A DNA stretch of 52,825 nucleotides from an uncultured delta proteobacterium (GCA_903907985.1 CAIVQG010000020.1:1-52825); one strand, 5' to 3'. Counted from the stretch's first letter, positions 23,303 through 32,910 are shown. The notes: generated from the letters alone by a model not told the origin. Translations and numbers: made by a program.

Positions 23303-25792
23303 CTAACTTTCTTCCCTCCAGATATTTCGGCGATACTCAATTTGCTTTTTGATTTTTTCGACATCGCAGCCGTAAATCTGCCGGGAAAAGTTGCAAACTT
23401 TCTCAGCTACTCTCTTGCTATAAGTCGTTTTGTCCATCATGCTTTCAAAGCTAAACGGCGTAACTGTGGCATTTCTTATTTGCAGGCGGCAGTAGCCCTG
23501 CCAATTCGGTAAGCCGATAATATCCATAGTGTTAAAATACGGATAAAGTGACTGCGCCAAAAGCCTGGCGTCTTCTTGCCCCAGACGGAAAATTGTCATA
23601 CAACCGACATTCCCCAATATCGCGGAAAGAAGATTATCCCCCGGTATATCGCTGCAGAGTTGTGTCGCATACTGTGTGGCCAGGACAAGTCCCATACGAT
23701 ATTTGCGTGCCTCGGAAAGAAGCTCGGTAAAATTTGAAGCCGGCAGGTTGTGGCACTCATCCACATACAGGTAAAAATCCCGCCGTTCTTCCGGACGCAT
23801 TTCACCCCGCTTCATGGCGGCATGTTTGAAACGTGAAACTAATTGATTGGCCAATAACGCGCTGACGGAAGACCCGAAGCGGCCCTTGCCCAACTTAACC
23901 AGAAATATTTTACCCTCCGCCATAATTTCATCAAAATTGAATGACGTCTGCTCCTGGCCGATGATGTTCATCAAGGTTATATCATGCACAAAGCGTCCAA
24001 ATTTGGATGTAATATATGGAGCAAGATTATTGAGGCTGGCGTCACCTCCGGTTTTTTCCAGTTCTTTAATAAAATCAGTTGTTATGTGGTCATCAATTCG
24101 CTTCATTAGCCATTTGCGAAATCCTGCATGAAGATAACAATCCCGGAATTCTAGAATTGTCGGTTTGTAATCAGCCGCTGCCGGATTACTGCCCATCAGC
24201 AGCCGCAACATGCCGCGCAGATTCGTTTCAAATATCGGCCCGCCGGTCACCTTCATAGAATAGATTTTGTCTAAGGTGTCATATATTTCATCAATCACAA
24301 AGTCGCGTTCTTCTTCTGTGTGCCACTGCAGAAGATTAAAGCCCAGCGGCCTTTTCCGGTCGAGGAAGTCAAAAATGATTACATCATCGATTCTTTCCGG
24401 TGGTATCTTTCCCAGAATTGAATCCACCATATCACCGTGTGGATCAATGACCGCAAGGCCATGACCGGCACGGATATCCTGCAAGATCATTGATTCCATC
24501 AAGGTTGATTTTCCCGTACCCGTCTGACCGATTATGAACGTGTGCCTCATGCGATCGTCGGCGGGCAGCCGAACAGGTTGCGACATGCCGTTATGGATAT
24601 TCCGGCACAAATCAACGCCGTCTTCCTTGCCGATATCAAAATCCGGCAACAGCGACAGATTTGTCCGGGAACGGCGCATCGGCAGTCCCGGGATTTCCTG
24701 CATGGGCGGTGACGGTAAACGGAAGGCGCAGGCAGCTTCACTGATGGCATAGGGCGCTTGTTCTGGGAAATAATTGCTCCTGACGGCTTTCTTAATATTA
24801 ACCGCAGAAACGGCAAAACCGCCGCTATAAATTGAATCCTTCTCCGACATACAATCTCTCGTCGTAAGAGCCTGCCCCAGAATGTTGCTGAGCGATGGAT
24901 CGATGGAGTGGCCGGCAAGAAGAAATACACCTACGCCCAAAGCGCCATTGTACAATTCCGACAACTGATTTAAGAGAGCGCTTCTTAACAGGGCAGCCTG
25001 ATGCTGCAAGCTGATTTGATAGGGTTTGCCGGAATGAAGGAAAAGTTCACAGGCCTGAATATCGTTTTCCATGGCTTTGCGTTGAGCGGACGACAGCTCT
25101 GCTGGACGCAGCCGGATTATTACCTGTAAAGGATCAAGTTGGCACATCATTGTTTGAATAAGACGCGTCCAGTCATCCAGCGACGGCCGCCAAGGATAAG
25201 CATAATTCACAAAATGACTTTTCGCTGCTTCTTGCGGGACATTATTGTCAGGGAATAAACCCGTGACGGTTTTTCGCTCCAGCGCCTCGCTTACCTGAAT
25301 ACTTTGAGTACGCCGATGCACAGCTGCCGCATGTGTCGGCTGGAAAGGTGACAAGTGAAATTGCAATTCATCCTGATGACTGATCGGCACAAATTCAGCC
25401 TCTGGCATGTGAGACTGGAGCAAACCGCGCAGCACCAGATATTTGGCCAGAGCTTCCTGCTTTGCATTTAATTCTGTTTTCGCCCGGGCGCTAAGCAGCA
25501 TCACGATGAGAACGCGGCCCCGGGCATTGAATTGCAGATTTGGCAGCGATGTAATGCGCAGCTCCAGCGTGATTGTTTCCGGCCAGGCGGAAAGCGCCTG
25601 AATTAGCCCTTCCCGCAGCACGGTCATTTTATGTTGATTGGCGGAAACAGTTTTATCTTCCGAAACGTCCGTCTGGTTTTTTTCAAAAAACAAGTCGCCT
25701 TTCAGGAGGGATTTCATTTCCAGCCCCACGATTGCTACAAAACCACCCGTTATCTTCTGCGTTATGACTGTCGGAAAATATTTCTTATTCAT
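23303..25792 (-). CDS. TraG/VirD4-HerA-like hexameric pump ATPase
   Basis: The 829-residue protein has a ~400-residue N-terminal region without clear domains, then a P-loop core: FIIGQTGTGKSTL (Walker A about 422-430), AVIDPHGDMVD, and YLYVDECHNL (Walker B) with a distal GLVLATQYATQL sensor motif. This order fits conjugation coupling proteins and HerA/TraG-type pumps (DUF87-like helicase part plus TraG C-terminal). No membrane segments are evident, unlike VirD4. Relaxase and type IV secretion genes are absent, so a classical conjugation role is unlikely. The ATG at 25792 (GGGG eight bases upstream) is favoured over an upstream GTG at 25810. It is 22 bp upstream of the SEDS gene. Confidence 0.85.
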   Translation of the reverse strand: MNKKYFPTVITQKITGGFVAIVGLEMKSLLKGDLFFEKNQTDVSEDKTVSANQHKMTVLREGLIQALSAWPETITLELRITSLPNLQFNARGRVLIVMLLSARAKTELNAKQEALAKYLVLRGLLQSHMPEAEFVPISHQDELQFHLSPFQPTHAAAVHRRTQSIQVSEALERKTVTGLFPDNNVPQEAAKSHFVNYAYPWRPSLDDWTRLIQTMMCQLDPLQVIIRLRPAELSSAQRKAMENDIQACELFLHSGKPYQISLQHQAALLRSALLNQLSELYNGALGVGVFLLAGHSIDPSLSNILGQALTTRDCMSEKDSIYSGGFAVSAVNIKKAVRSNYFPEQAPYAISEAACAFRLPSPPMQEIPGLPMRRSRTNLSLLPDFDIGKEDGVDLCRNIHNGMSQPVRLPADDRMRHTFIIGQTGTGKSTLMESMILQDIRAGHGLAVIDPHGDMVDSILGKIPPERIDDVIIFDFLDRKRPLGFNLLQWHTEEERDFVIDEIYDTLDKIYSMKVTGGPIFETNLRGMLRLLMGSNPAAADYKPTILEFRDCYLHAGFRKWLMKRIDDHITTDFIKELEKTGGDASLNNLAPYITSKFGRFVHDITLMNIIGQEQTSFNFDEIMAEGKIFLVKLGKGRFGSSVSALLANQLVSRFKHAAMKRGEMRPEERRDFYLYVDECHNLPASNFTELLSEARKYRMGLVLATQYATQLCSDIPGDNLLSAILGNVGCMTIFRLGQEDARLLAQSLYPYFNTMDIIGLPNWQGYCRLQIRNATVTPFSFESMMDKTTYSKRVAEKVCNFSRQIYGCDVEKIKKQIEYRRNIWREES

Positions 25793-25809
25793 TGTTGTAA
25801 CCCCAAACA

Positions 25810-26043
25810 CTAAAATGGCAGTTCGTCTTCAATATGAAGAATCTGATTAGTCACAGAATCCGGTAGTTCCATCTCTGCAAGCTCCAGTGCCAGCGTTTCC
25901 TTAACTTGCAAATTAGCCGCCTGCTGTTTCTGAAAACTCCGCATGACCTCGCTTTGGGTGTCTTGCTGCTGTAGTTCCAGATTGCCATCTGCGCAATTAT
26001 TCTGCACATCTGCTTCTTTGTTTCCCAATACCTCCTGCGTCAT
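25810..26043 (-). CDS. Small acidic glutamine-rich protein
   Basis: The 77 residues are Gln/Glu/Leu-rich and probably a coiled coil (QKQQAANLQVKETLALELAE). AAAGGAGG is a near-perfect ribosome site before the ATG, which argues that the gene is real. It overlaps or abuts the ATPase gene and may be its partner or adaptor. No family recognised. Confidence 0.65.
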   Translation of the reverse strand: MTQEVLGNKEADVQNNCADGNLELQQQDTQSEVMRSFQKQQAANLQVKETLALELAEMELPDSVTNQILHIEDELPF

Positions 26044-26192
26044 GCTTCCTCCTTTAAAATCGTTGATAATGACTCCCCATTAAAAGATAACGATGTTTTT
26101 CGCGAAACATTACACGAGAAGAAAATACTTTTATGCATTAGAAGGATAAGATTTTGTTGCAGAGGTTAAGTGAGTTGTCTCACGGTGAAAAT

Positions 26193-27353
26193 TTAGCGTT
26201 TTGTCAGCGTAATATCCGTTACCCACAGTTCAGATCCGGCCTGACTGTGAGTGGCGCCGCACCAGAGGATAACAGCAATCTGGCGTATATCCGTCGAATT
26301 GAGTCCCATAAGGTTATCTTCAATCTCCTTTTTTAGATTAATTTGATAGTCCTTGTAAAACCGGCCTTTTTCAATGTCAACAAAATGAGTTTTATAGCCG
26401 TCGTCAGTGCGTCGCGGAACACCGATTAGCGGCGTATCGGCAAAAGGATTTTTTACATAATTGACCAGAAGTGTTTCCCCCAATTTATTGCCGCCTTCAT
26501 CCAAATACACAAGTCCGATCTGCACCACACCGCTCCCGGAAAAGCCGCTCATCATCCCTTCATTCGAGTGTGCCTGAAAAGAAGCACTGAAAATGAGATC
26601 GGGTCCGGGCACCGTCACAAGTTGCATCAATTGAATATTGCCCTCGCCCTTGTGACGGACGTGCAAGGCTTTACCCGTTCGGCCATGAGCAAAAGCCATG
26701 ATTTCCGCCTGGCTGTAACCTTTAGTAATATCACCAACCTGCTTCTTCCAACCTTCGTATTGGCGGCTGAAATCGCCATTAGTCAGTAAATTACCTTTTT
26801 TGTATTTTGGTTTTTCCGGTTTATCGATTTTTTCATCAGTGTTATCAAGTCCGTCCATCAATGCGTTTATATCGTCCGAGCGGTCAATTGATGCCGTAGA
26901 TACGGCGAATATTTTGCCGGTTTCTGAATCAATCAGGCGGGCATTTACCCTTACTGTTTTTGGGAGGGGTGTTAACGTGCCCAGACATACGGCATCAGCG
27001 CCTAAAAACCGGCCTATCTTCTGGGCAGACTTAGCATCCACAACACCGGAGTTGCGAAACTCAGATTCCTGAAGCACCTTCTTCATATACATTCTTTCAA
27101 CAACACTGACCTTGTCCTCTTTCACCAGACGCGTTAATATTTCTTCGGCAACAAATTTGCCCAGCCTGGAATCCCGGCCATACAAGTCGTTAAAATCAAG
27201 CACTGCCACTTTTTGTTTATTCTGATTGCCAATTTCCACTGTAATTTGATGAGACAACTCGTCCATCGCCATATCAATCGGCAGCGCCCAGCAGAATATC
27301 GGAAAAATGAGAAATATATACGAAAGAATTAAAAGGATCATTTTATGTTTCAT
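26193..27353 (-). CDS. Secreted FlgO/CsgG-like protein with C-terminal beta-sandwich (CBM-like)
   Basis: The 386-residue product has a signal peptide (MKHKMILLILSYIFLIFPIF, cleavage near CWALP at about 25). Residues about 45-165 resemble the FlgO/CsgG fold: QKVAVLDFNDLYGRDSRLGK, VAEEILTRLV, VSVVERMYMKKVLQES and DAVCLGTLTPLPKTVRVNARLIDSETGKI. After a linker, residues about 190-386 look like a carbohydrate-binding-type jelly roll (LLTNGDFSRQYEGWKKQVGD ... LWVTDITLTKR). CsgG/FlgO-like proteins form or accompany outer-membrane assemblies. Here it may provide the periplasmic/outer-membrane part of the operon's machine. TAAGGAG stands before the ATG. Confidence 0.78.
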   Translation of the reverse strand: MKHKMILLILSYIFLIFPIFCWALPIDMAMDELSHQITVEIGNQNKQKVAVLDFNDLYGRDSRLGKFVAEEILTRLVKEDKVSVVERMYMKKVLQESEFRNSGVVDAKSAQKIGRFLGADAVCLGTLTPLPKTVRVNARLIDSETGKIFAVSTASIDRSDDINALMDGLDNTDEKIDKPEKPKYKKGNLLTNGDFSRQYEGWKKQVGDITKGYSQAEIMAFAHGRTGKALHVRHKGEGNIQLMQLVTVPGPDLIFSASFQAHSNEGMMSGFSGSGVVQIGLVYLDEGGNKLGETLLVNYVKNPFADTPLIGVPRRTDDGYKTHFVDIEKGRFYKDYQINLKKEIEDNLMGLNSTDIRQIAVILWCGATHSQAGSELWVTDITLTKR

Positions 27354-27422
27354 ATCTTTGTCTCCTTATTGCTCTGATGTTCTTGACTTTAAGCTGATCT
27401 TGGCATCGTCTCTTCCAGGAAA

Positions 27423-28007
27423 TTATTCAAGCGTCTCTTCTTGCATAAATTTATCCCTGTCTTTAAAGAATACCTCCATAAATTCTCTGTATTTTGGTAG
27501 CAATTCATGAGTTTGATCATCAATTTGCAAGCTTCTGCTATATGCATGTTCACCTTTTCCAATCTCACCCAAATCTATGTGGCATGTTCCTAACAACCCC
27601 CATACATTTGCATTTTCATATCCCTCTTGAATAATTTTTTGAAGGTCATCTCTTTTTTCATACATGGTTGTGCTACCATTATTAGATAAATACAGAACAA
27701 ACCGCCTATAGCCGGGATTTTTGATATTTTCCAAATCTTGAAGAAATTTTGTATAGTCTTCATCGTCCAATGACTGGTCTATTCTGTTTCTTCTATCCGC
27801 CTCCTCAAAGAGTAATTGCGCAGCATCAAAATCGTGAAGATCTTCATACAGTTCGGCAACAATTGCACAGAAACTGGCGAGGCAAATCTTTTCATTGCGT
27901 GTCTCAATGGCATTCAGCACTAAGGGTGTCGTTTCATCGTCCGCTTTCTTCCGCTTCAGGATATTTCTGAGGTTATCGTAAACTTCTATTAGTTGCTGAT
28001 CGTTCAC
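27423..28007 (-). CDS. TPR-like helical protein
   Basis: The 194-residue product starts with GTG after TAGGAGGT. It is helical throughout, with TPR-like pairs near 65-80 (DFDAAQLLFEEADRRN) and 128-165 (NANVWGLLGTCHIDLGEIGK then GEHAYSRSLQID). Cytoplasmic, no catalytic motif. It sits in the operon between the small membrane protein and the FlgO/CsgG-like gene, and probably acts as an adaptor. Confidence 0.65.
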   Translation of the reverse strand: MNDQQLIEVYDNLRNILKRKKADDETTPLVLNAIETRNEKICLASFCAIVAELYEDLHDFDAAQLLFEEADRRNRIDQSLDDEDYTKFLQDLENIKNPGYRRFVLYLSNNGSTTMYEKRDDLQKIIQEGYENANVWGLLGTCHIDLGEIGKGEHAYSRSLQIDDQTHELLPKYREFMEVFFKDRDKFMQEETLE

Positions 28008-28134
28008 TAATTACCTCCTAATTAAATAATCAAACACTGCATGAGACTCTCCTTTACCTGGCAAGCCACCAGTTATCATGAATATTGGTATTAATATGTC
28101 ATAAAGACTTTCTGTCATTCCATCAGCAGCGCTT

Positions 28135-28383
28135 CTATCTACCAAAAATGATTCCCAATAAACCGCGCAGCAGGTTGATTCCGAGTATCACGACAATAGA
28201 CAAAAGCAGCCAGGTGGGAACATCTTTTGCATAACTTCCGGTGCAAGGTAAAAAGGCAAGTGTACCTGCTACAATGACAATCAGTAACAAGGCTGCCTTA
28301 AACTTTATCAGTCGAAGCATCGTGCCGATGCCTATAACAACTGTTGCCGCTAAAAAAGGTGCACCTGATATTTGCTCCATAGC
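28135..28383 (-). CDS. Small membrane protein (two to three TM segments)
   Basis: The ATG at 28383 follows GGAG at good spacing and is preferred over the ATG at 28392 without one. The 82 residues are mostly hydrophobic: FLAATVVIGIGTMLRLI, LLLIVIVAGTLAFLPC and WLLLSIVVILGINLLRGLL. It follows the vWA gene almost without a gap and probably belongs to the same membrane complex. No family recognised; small holin-like or TrbC/VirB2-like proteins look similar, and the latter would fit the TraG-like ATPase, but this is speculative. Confidence 0.65.
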   Translation of the reverse strand, partial: AMEQISGAPFLAATVVIGIGTMLRLIKFKAALLLIVIVAGTLAFLPCTGSYAKDVPTWLLLSIVVILGINLLRGLLGIIFGR

Positions 28384-28395
28384 CGGCTCCATAAT

Positions 28396-29181
28396 TTATT
28401 TCAGATTCAAAGCAATCGTCCTTTCCGAGGAAACACTGACATTCCCCGCCGAGGCCTTTTCCCCGTACTCTTTCCAAAAAGACTGAATTTTGCGCCAGTG
28501 GGCATTGTCGATGCCATGCGTTGGTGTCACTCCGACAAAAATCAATCGCGCACCGTGCAGATCCGGTATAAAATCATTGCGGGCCGCGGTTTTCAAATCG
28601 CCGGATAACGGGGCCTTTTTTTCCATATTGAACCCGTCACCCACCTGCTGGCCGTCTGTAAAGAGAATCAATACGGCATGAGGACTGCTGAGAGAATCAG
28701 CCTTCTGCGCGGCCACAAAACGCATAAACCCGAATAAGTCCGTGCGCTGGGCCTTGTCGGATTGAACAAGCGGAAGAACGTTCGCCTGCCAGCAAGACTG
28801 CCACGCGTCTTGAGCGGCCTTTTTCTCACGGGCCAGCATCTGACCGGCAGGCCCCGCCTGATCGGACATTTTGACGGAAAAAACCGCTTCCTGTTCCGAT
28901 TCGGCACGGGAATGGATCAAATACACAGACATCTCATCGCCTGTCTTTAAATTGGCTACCAGCTTGTCTATGGCCAGACGATCCTTTTCCAGTTCCTTTT
29001 CACGTCCGGCGGTTATATCCAGTCCGACGATAATCACCCGTGGTTTTTGGTCTACTAGTTCCGCCTGCTCAGCGTAATGCGCAGCCTTATTCACTGCCGG
29101 CTTAAAATCCACAATACCAGCATAATGAAGTCCCAGGGCCGTTGCCGATAAAACACCCAATATCGCCAGAGTCTTTGTCAT
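28396..29181 (-). CDS. Membrane-anchored von Willebrand A-like protein
   Basis: A hydrophobic N-terminus (TLAILGVLSATALGLHYAGI) acts as signal or anchor. The vWA fold follows: IIVGLDITAGREKE (about 49-62) in the place of the DxSxS metal site, KTGDEMSVYLIHS, LFGFMRFVAAQKA, and AVLILFTDGQQVGD. The metal site is imperfect (DITAG, last Ser replaced by Gly), so it may bind partners without metal. vWA proteins often nucleate complexes with AAA or pump ATPases and PP2C phosphatases. AAGGAGG precedes the ATG. Neighbours: the four-TM gene upstream and the small membrane gene downstream. Confidence 0.7.
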   Translation of the reverse strand: MTKTLAILGVLSATALGLHYAGIVDFKPAVNKAAHYAEQAELVDQKPRVIIVGLDITAGREKELEKDRLAIDKLVANLKTGDEMSVYLIHSRAESEQEAVFSVKMSDQAGPAGQMLAREKKAAQDAWQSCWQANVLPLVQSDKAQRTDLFGFMRFVAAQKADSLSSPHAVLILFTDGQQVGDGFNMEKKAPLSGDLKTAARNDFIPDLHGARLIFVGVTPTHGIDNAHWRKIQSFWKEYGEKASAGNVSVSSERTIALNLK

Positions 29182-29207
29182 TTTGATTTCCTCCTTGCAT
29201 TTTTGTT

Positions 29208-30191
29208 TTATGCAGACTGCATTTTTATTTTTTCAAACTGCGGCCTGGCTTCAGGATTTCCTGCGCCACCAATATGGTATCCCCGAATGTATTTGTTTTG
29301 TCGAAAATAGATTGTCTGATTTATAACGTCATCCAACCGTGCATCGAATTCCTCAAGTTTTCGAAGAAGCACATTCCATTCATTTTGTAGCACCATCAGA
29401 CTTACCTTTTCTTTATAGAGACGCAGAGAATTTCCGGCAATGTTCATACGTTCCTGAGCTGTTTCATACAGAACCCCGCAAATAAAAGGTACTCCCAGCG
29501 TCAATCCTGTCATCAGGAGGATATTGCCAATATTGATTTGATCGATATTAGGCCCACCTCCAGTGAGACCGCCCTTAAATGTTTCCGCACGCAGTATAAC
29601 AAAACCAATCAGACCAAGAACTGTCAGAAAAAGCGCAATAGCCAGCACAATCCATTTAACCTGCGACTTCTTTTCGTTTGATACCTTACTCAGCATCAGC
29701 TTGATCCCAAACGCAACCAGTGCACTTAGAAGTACAGCAACGACAAGGGCAGGTATCAATCCCTGTCCAAAAGTGCTTTTGGCAATATAGGTCAAGGCTG
29801 TCATTTCGCAGATAAGCAGAAACGTGGCAAAAAAAGTTTCCTTCTTGGCTGCCCAATACTCCGACAGAGCCACCGCCTCCGGAAGAAGGCCATTTTCTGC
29901 TTTTAACGCATCTGCCTTTTGTTGATGGTCCTCCAGCAGCTTTTCTATGTGGCTGAGGTTGGTTTTGGCTTCTCCTACTACCTGCTGGATGTTATTGCGC
30001 GTTTCATTACGATAACGCAGCTCCTCCGCTGTGACGCCATCGAGCGCCGCCTGCCAGGCTATAGGCGCTTTTTTACCGTCACGTCGGCCTCGCCAGTAGT
30101 CTCGGTTAAACATTCCTGCGTAATTAGTTGACTCTTTCTGACCGGGATAAGTTCTGATAGATCGCATACTTCTTGACGGACTTTTCAGCAT
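29208..30191 (-). CDS. Four-TM membrane protein with coiled-coil regions
   Basis: The 327-residue protein has a cytoplasmic N-terminal ~110 residues with a coiled coil (NIQQVVGEAKTNLSHIEKLL). Membrane segments lie near 118-135, 145-165, 180-202 and 225-245, followed by a charged C-terminal region rich in helix (KEKVSLMVLQNEWNVLLRKL). No family is recognised. AAGGAGG precedes the ATG. It is the first gene of the 20.9-30.2 kb operon; the 384 bp upstream should hold the operon promoter. It may be the inner-membrane scaffold of the pump/SEDS complex. Confidence 0.65.
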   Translation of the reverse strand: MLKSPSRSMRSIRTYPGQKESTNYAGMFNRDYWRGRRDGKKAPIAWQAALDGVTAEELRYRNETRNNIQQVVGEAKTNLSHIEKLLEDHQQKADALKAENGLLPEAVALSEYWAAKKETFFATFLLICEMTALTYIAKSTFGQGLIPALVVAVLLSALVAFGIKLMLSKVSNEKKSQVKWIVLAIALFLTVLGLIGFVILRAETFKGGLTGGGPNIDQINIGNILLMTGLTLGVPFICGVLYETAQERMNIAGNSLRLYKEKVSLMVLQNEWNVLLRKLEEFDARLDDVINQTIYFRQNKYIRGYHIGGAGNPEARPQFEKIKMQSA

Positions 30192-30575
30192 TTTGCCCTC
30201 CTTTTTGTCTTTATTTTGCTGTTACTAAGACAAAACGCTGAATTGTGAAAAATATTACAAATATTTTTTCGCAAATAAAAAAAGTAGGGACGGCATCTCT
30301 GCTTTTTTATTTTTCATACTGTCGAGTGTCAAATCAATAAGATAATTGTCTGAGTTGTATGGAAGGTACGCTTCAACCTCGCTAACTCTAACCACAATGG
30401 ATCGCTTCGTGCCGAATATTTGCTAGCAAAATCCCTTGGAATTGTATTACAGATTCTATCGCAATGAAAATTCAGCTAAAAGCGGAGGTGAACTCGGATA
30501 AATAGGGTATCGTGTTGTTTACTGAATAACTGTCTGTGGTTTGAAATTTAATGAAATATGATGGTTCATCAATAA
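30192..30575. other. Intergenic region with a terminator-like hairpin
   Basis: The 384 bp contain no credible gene. AAAAAAAGTAG (30277-30287) pairs with CTGCTTTTTT (30299-30308, one wobble) and is followed by more T on the plus strand, with A/T runs on both sides, so it can terminate in either direction. It would stop the radical SAM operon before the membrane-protein operon. The remainder must hold the promoter of the latter; no clear -35/-10 pair is visible. Confidence 0.5.
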
Positions 30576-31571
30576 TTACTCACCGATGTCAATTATTTCT
30601 ACACTTGAATGGCCATAGTTTTGGAAACGATCATTTTTTATCTTAACGTCACAAGGATGACAGTTACCATAAAAATTACAAAACCTATATATGTCTATAG
30701 AATCTTCATTAAAACCCTCGTCTAGAATATGTGCAATAGGATTGCGTTCTTTGTAAAGATCTGCATGACAATGATGTATATATCCACTTGGGCCTACGAT
30801 AAGTTCAGTTGTTCGGCATTTACAATGTTTCATGGACCCATTTACGCAACTCGCATCCCTGAATTCCCCATAAATTTTGCCATTAAATTCTCCTATAAAT
30901 TCTTTTGTCCGGAAATCAATACCCAACGCTAAGCATCTGTCTTGCGTCTTTTTAATTAGATTGCTTATATTTTTATCGGGATGAGCTATGCCATAAAGTC
31001 CTATATGGAATCCGGCTTCTTGCAGTTTGAAAACTTTTTGAATCAAGTCTTTAATATTATTCTGCCAAGGATGGTAGCTTGCCCTGATTGAAGCATATGG
31101 TGCTTGGCGAGTGAATCGTGCAATAGGTGTATTAATTATAAATTCCTCGACATCAAACGTAAGATTGGTTAATAGATCCATCTTAATTTCTGGTTTAACC
31201 TCGTTCACAAATCTATAAAAACCTAGCATTTGAGTAGGCTCGCCTCCTTGCAGAGTCAATGGGAGATCATCACGCAAAATTAGGCGATTGGCTGCGGCAA
31301 TCCATTCGTCATTGCTCATTTGATTTATTTTAGGCTTCTTATTCCGAGAGATTCCATTATGGTGATTTATGCAATAGTTGCATTTCAGGTTGCATGTAAA
31401 AGTGAGAAAAAAAGCTACATAGTTATGATGTGATTTTGGCTTAATTGTTGGTAGTGATACGCACATATTAAAATATCCATCTGCCCTTTTTCGCGAAATT
31501 GTAGTTTGATCATTGTAAGTGTAAATATTTTCATATTGCTGTCCAAGCACATCGGCCTTCGTACATAACAA
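30576..31571 (-). CDS. Radical SAM protein with C-terminal cysteine cluster
   Basis: Radical SAM enzymes cleave S-adenosylmethionine at a 4Fe-4S cluster. The cluster motif is TCNLKCNYC (CxxxCxxC) at about residues 60-68. QGGEPTQMLGFYRF matches the GGE motif. The C-terminal third has many cysteines (CVNGSMKHCKC, HHCHADL, CNFYGNCHPC) that could hold auxiliary clusters as in SPASM/Twitch enzymes. The start is doubtful: the only start codons are TTG at 31571 and an internal ATG at 31466, neither with a clear ribosome site, and the frame reads on plausibly upstream until a TAA. The gene may have lost its 5' end. It is the last of an AT-rich set with two ROK kinases and a dehydrogenase, 150 bp downstream of the first ROK gene. 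Confidence 0.8.
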   Translation of the reverse strand: MLCTKADVLGQQYENIYTYNDQTTISRKRADGYFNMCVSLPTIKPKSHHNYVAFFLTFTCNLKCNYCINHHNGISRNKKPKINQMSNDEWIAAANRLILRDDLPLTLQGGEPTQMLGFYRFVNEVKPEIKMDLLTNLTFDVEEFIINTPIARFTRQAPYASIRASYHPWQNNIKDLIQKVFKLQEAGFHIGLYGIAHPDKNISNLIKKTQDRCLALGIDFRTKEFIGEFNGKIYGEFRDASCVNGSMKHCKCRTTELIVGPSGYIHHCHADLYKERNPIAHILDEGFNEDSIDIYRFCNFYGNCHPCDVKIKNDRFQNYGHSSVEIIDIGE

Positions 31572-31721
31572 CCAGCTATTAAACTGTCCAAACCCTGTTG
31601 ATAAGCAGCTCCATCCATCTTTCCATTAAATCCTGAATTACTATATAATAAATTAGTATAGGCACCTCTTTTATACTCGCTATTTTATACTTGGATAATA
31701 TCAATATCTGAACAACCTCGA

Positions 31722-32909
31722 TTATAACAACCTATCAATGATCACATGATCGCCATTAAGCGCAAGGCACAATGAACCATAATCTGTTATGTATTTGCCT
31801 AGTGGAGTAACTTCAACAACAATTGGCTTTTTAAAAATATCCTTATTTCTACCATAAACAAGAGATGTTTTTTCCTGAATATTCTTTGCATATTCAGGAT
31901 TATTTTCCAACACACTCCCGCCTATTCCAAAACGCTCAATTCCATGAATATTTGATATACTGACAATAACTTTTGCTAATCTTTCAGATGCCGTGTCTAC
32001 AAGATAATAGGCAAAAGCATCTTTCATGTTTTTCGCCCCTGAAATACCTGATAACTGAAATATGCTCTTAGCATCAATTGGGATATTTTTTTCATAGTTC
32101 TTGGTTAGCTTAGAACATCCTACTATCTTTTTTAAATCGTATCGCTCATTAGTTCTGATTTTTTCAAAACAACACAATTTTTCAAAATTTCTGTTATTTT
32201 CGCAATACATCTGAACGATCTTCATTGCCTGATTCGTTATTCCTTCACCTGATGCATAAGCTTCAATACATCCAACAGCACCACAACCGCATGCAGGAAT
32301 AAGATCGGGATAATACCCATCAACGATAATATGCCCAATTTCATCTAAATCTTTTCTTAATCCGCCCCCACCGATACCGGTACTTAAAGTAATATAGAAT
32401 GTTTTATCTGGTTCTATATCTTTACTCATGTAATAGATGCCTTGAGCTATGGCTGCGCTTTTGGCATCATTTTCAATACTGATATTTACTGTATCGGCAT
32501 TAAACACTTCTTTCAATGATACGATCAGATTAACACCGTATTCACCACCTAATTTCTCCGCGTATTTTAATGGCACGTTTGAGCCAATGAACCTTCCGTC
32601 TTTTTGTATCTTACCCGCAACGGATATTCCTAAACCCTTAATATTTGCGCTGGTAATACCGATTATCTCAAAATACTCAAACAGTTTATTTTTCACAAAG
32701 TCAGCAATTAGTGAATGGGCGGGAACGGTGGCATAATATGAATCATTATAAAGTCCGACCTTCCCGCATAAAGGGCTATCAAAAGATCTCTTTGATTTTT
32801 TCAGCAATTTCAGATTATTTCTACTTCGTTCACCTAAAACAAATCTTAAAGAACTTGCTCCAAGATCGATGCCAAGCAAGTATTTCTTTTTATTGTCAAC
32901 CATCCTCAT
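31722..32909 (-). CDS. ROK-family sugar kinase/regulator-like protein (copy 1)
   Basis: ROK proteins phosphorylate hexoses with ATP. The 395-residue product shows YLLGIDLGASSLRFVLG (ATP loop), GLGISVAGK, SIENDAKSAAIAQG with the catalytic Asp, STGIGGGG, and the zinc motif CGCGAVGC in a GHI...ACGCGAVGCIEAY context. There is no DNA-binding domain, so it is a kinase type. It is longer than the usual ~310 residues because of an insertion after the zinc motif (about 235-290). The start (ATG at 32909, alternative at 32903) lies one base after the dehydrogenase stop, so the two are translationally coupled. Confidence 0.85.
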   Translation of the reverse strand: MRMVDNKKKYLLGIDLGASSLRFVLGERSRNNLKLLKKSKRSFDSPLCGKVGLYNDSYYATVPAHSLIADFVKNKLFEYFEIIGITSANIKGLGISVAGKIQKDGRFIGSNVPLKYAEKLGGEYGVNLIVSLKEVFNADTVNISIENDAKSAAIAQGIYYMSKDIEPDKTFYITLSTGIGGGGLRKDLDEIGHIIVDGYYPDLIPACGCGAVGCIEAYASGEGITNQAMKIVQMYCENNRNFEKLCCFEKIRTNERYDLKKIVGCSKLTKNYEKNIPIDAKSIFQLSGISGAKNMKDAFAYYLVDTASERLAKVIVSISNIHGIERFGIGGSVLENNPEYAKNIQEKTSLVYGRNKDIFKKPIVVEVTPLGKYITDYGSLCLALNGDHVIIDRLL

Positions 32910-32910
32910 A

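Noticed and set aside
23303-25792. Conjugation coupling protein of a mobilisable element
   Set aside because: The ATPase looks like TraG/VirD4, but no relaxase, oriT-like structure or VirB genes occur in the island, and its operon partners are not conjugation genes. Kept as a pump ATPase of unknown role.
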